This document shows positions 63,266-64,000 of a stretch of 64,000 bases of DNA, piece after piece; within the stretch, counting starts at the first letter, position 1, and each line of letters starts with the position of its first letter. This DNA comes from Olivibacter sp. XZL3 (GTDB taxonomy: Bacteria > Bacteroidota > Bacteroidia > Sphingobacteriales > Sphingobacteriaceae), in contig NZ_SBJH01000041.1 of assembly GCF_004368405.1 (NCBI RefSeq), positions 1-64,000 of the forward strand. Reading direction: 5' to 3'. Under the pieces are notes generated by a model. It searched no databases. It worked only from the letters and a program-made list of their open reading frames with translations, and was not told the origin of the DNA. Made by a program: the position numbers and the translations under genes.

Positions 63266-64000
63266 TCCTCTAGTACTTCTCGATGCACTTGTTGGACGAT
63301 CTTGACTACGCGATGACCGTTCACTGCCCCTAGAAGGCGTGCTCGATCGCGATTGCCGGACGTTTTGCGTGCGCGTTTGTGCGCTTGGTTTAGCACTGCT
63401 TCGTTCCGAGCGCTGTACGCTATTCCTGTTGGGCTGGGCTGCAGGCCGAGCGGACCTCTCTGCCGATGGCCTTTTCGCTGTATTATTTGTCCTCGCCTGT
63501 AAAGCTTGATTGCTCTCTTTAGCGCGGATTTCGTTATTTCTAGTTTTGGAGTCATTCGCGCGTACATTTGCTGCTCGTGTTGTGCTTGCTGGTCTGCGAT
63601 CTACATTTTTATTTCGATTCGCAGAAGCAGTAGCAGTCCTTCCAGTAACCTTACCGGTATTTCTATTTGTTGATCTGCTTTCACTACGAATGCTGTTGGC
63701 CGATGCAATCCGAGTTGGCCTTGCTCGCTCATTTTTACTTATATTCGGGCGATAGATTTCAAGGGATTGTCCGTTTATTCTCCCCGAACCTGGCCGGCTG
63801 GCATTACTTATACGATGTACCGGTACGGAAGACCGTGTCACCCGTTGAATGTCAGTTCTTCTTGGACCGGCATAATATCGGTGGTTGTTGTAAACGTAGG
63901 TGTTGTTTATTATAGTGGTTCTGTTATAGACGTTCACCACCGTTCTCCTTGGCGCATAATAGCGATGAATAGATGCGCTTAAGATATGACGTTGCGGTAC
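63263..64000 (-). CDS. Partial DUF6600-like protein, C-terminal part
   Basis: The reading frame continues without a stop to the window edge, so the start lies beyond 64000 and only the C-terminal about 245 residues are seen. The visible part begins with the Tyr/Asn/Val-rich pattern RTTIINNTYVYNNHRYYAG and SGRINGQSLEIYRP, like Bacteroidota DUF6600 proteins. It is followed by roughly 170 residues of Arg/Ser/Asn/Ala/Thr-rich low-complexity sequence. The composition is highly basic. A GTG at 63940 is not a convincing start. It may be an envelope protein; function unknown. Confidence 0.6.
   Translation of the reverse strand, partial: VPQRHILSASIHRYYAPRRTVVNVYNRTTIINNTYVYNNHRYYAGPRRTDIQRVTRSSVPVHRISNASRPGSGRINGQSLEIYRPNISKNERARPTRIASANSIRSESRSTNRNTGKVTGRTATASANRNKNVDRRPASTTRAANVRANDSKTRNNEIRAKESNQALQARTNNTAKRPSAERSARPAAQPNRNSVQRSERSSAKPSAQTRTQNVRQSRSSTPSRGSERSSRSQDRPTSASRSTRG

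Noticed and set aside
63510-63982. Plus-strand ORFs at the right edge
   Set aside because: They are antisense to the open DUF6600-like frame and reflect its biased composition.

Overview
The window is a piece of a Bacteroidota chromosome, most likely from the family Sphingobacteriaceae; the genus is not resolved. Supporting signs are a fused SecDF, AT-rich starts with few Shine-Dalgarno sites, TTG-N17-23-TAnnTTTG promoters, several Bacteroidota-only families (DUF4294, DUF4783, DUF4833, DUF5686, DUF6600-like), a bacillithiol gene, and a serine palmitoyltransferase with a fatty-acid 2-hydroxylase-like gene. It reads as core chromosome. I see no insertion sequence, prophage, CRISPR array, rRNA, tRNA or clear pseudogene. 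The last gene runs off the right edge.

Layout. 0-9.3 kb: secDF, thyA-folA, ispE with a sugar isomerase-like gene, a YtxH protein, and ccmB-ccmC-ccmD for cytochrome c maturation. 9.3-16.6 kb: glutamate dehydrogenase facing lon, a TPR protein, a lipoprotein and gpmI. 16.9-25.7 kb: DUF4783, nadC, plsY and an M48 lipoprotein protease on the plus strand, then pabB-like, purA, fur and relA/spoT on the minus strand. 25.8-30.8 kb: a DUF4294-peroxidase-bshB1 operon, a LuxC-type acyl-CoA reductase divergent from a ferredoxin, uspA, and an NlpC/P60 hydrolase. 30.9-36.6 kb: an arginine block (decarboxylase, citrulline hydrolase, arginine deiminase) divergent from argS. 36.7-42.5 kb: a complete seven-gene Mrp Na+/H+ antiporter operon. 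42.5-53.6 kb: a metallo-beta-lactamase-fold hydrolase, an S9 peptidase, an IscA-type protein, a cysteine desulfurase, a lipoprotein glycoside hydrolase coupled to a ClC channel, and a LEA14-like lipoprotein. 53.6-64 kb: AraC and MarR regulators, then a lipid region with serine palmitoyltransferase, a GNAT-fold protein, a DUF5686 outer-membrane protein, a fatty-acid hydroxylase, a CDP-alcohol phosphatidyltransferase, GtrA and DUF4833, ending in a partial DUF6600-like gene.

How the genes may work together. The most interesting part is the right end. Serine palmitoyltransferase makes the sphingoid base, the adjacent GNAT protein is a candidate N-acyltransferase, the hydroxylase has the full FA2H-type histidine pattern, and the CDP-alcohol transferase could add a phospho-headgroup but has an altered signature motif. 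This is a plausible sphingolipid assembly region, although only the first enzyme is assigned firmly. The arginine block is a second coherent unit. Two intergenic arrays of 7-bp repeats lie just behind lon and relA/spoT and are unexplained. All assignments come from reading sequence motifs; no database search was run.
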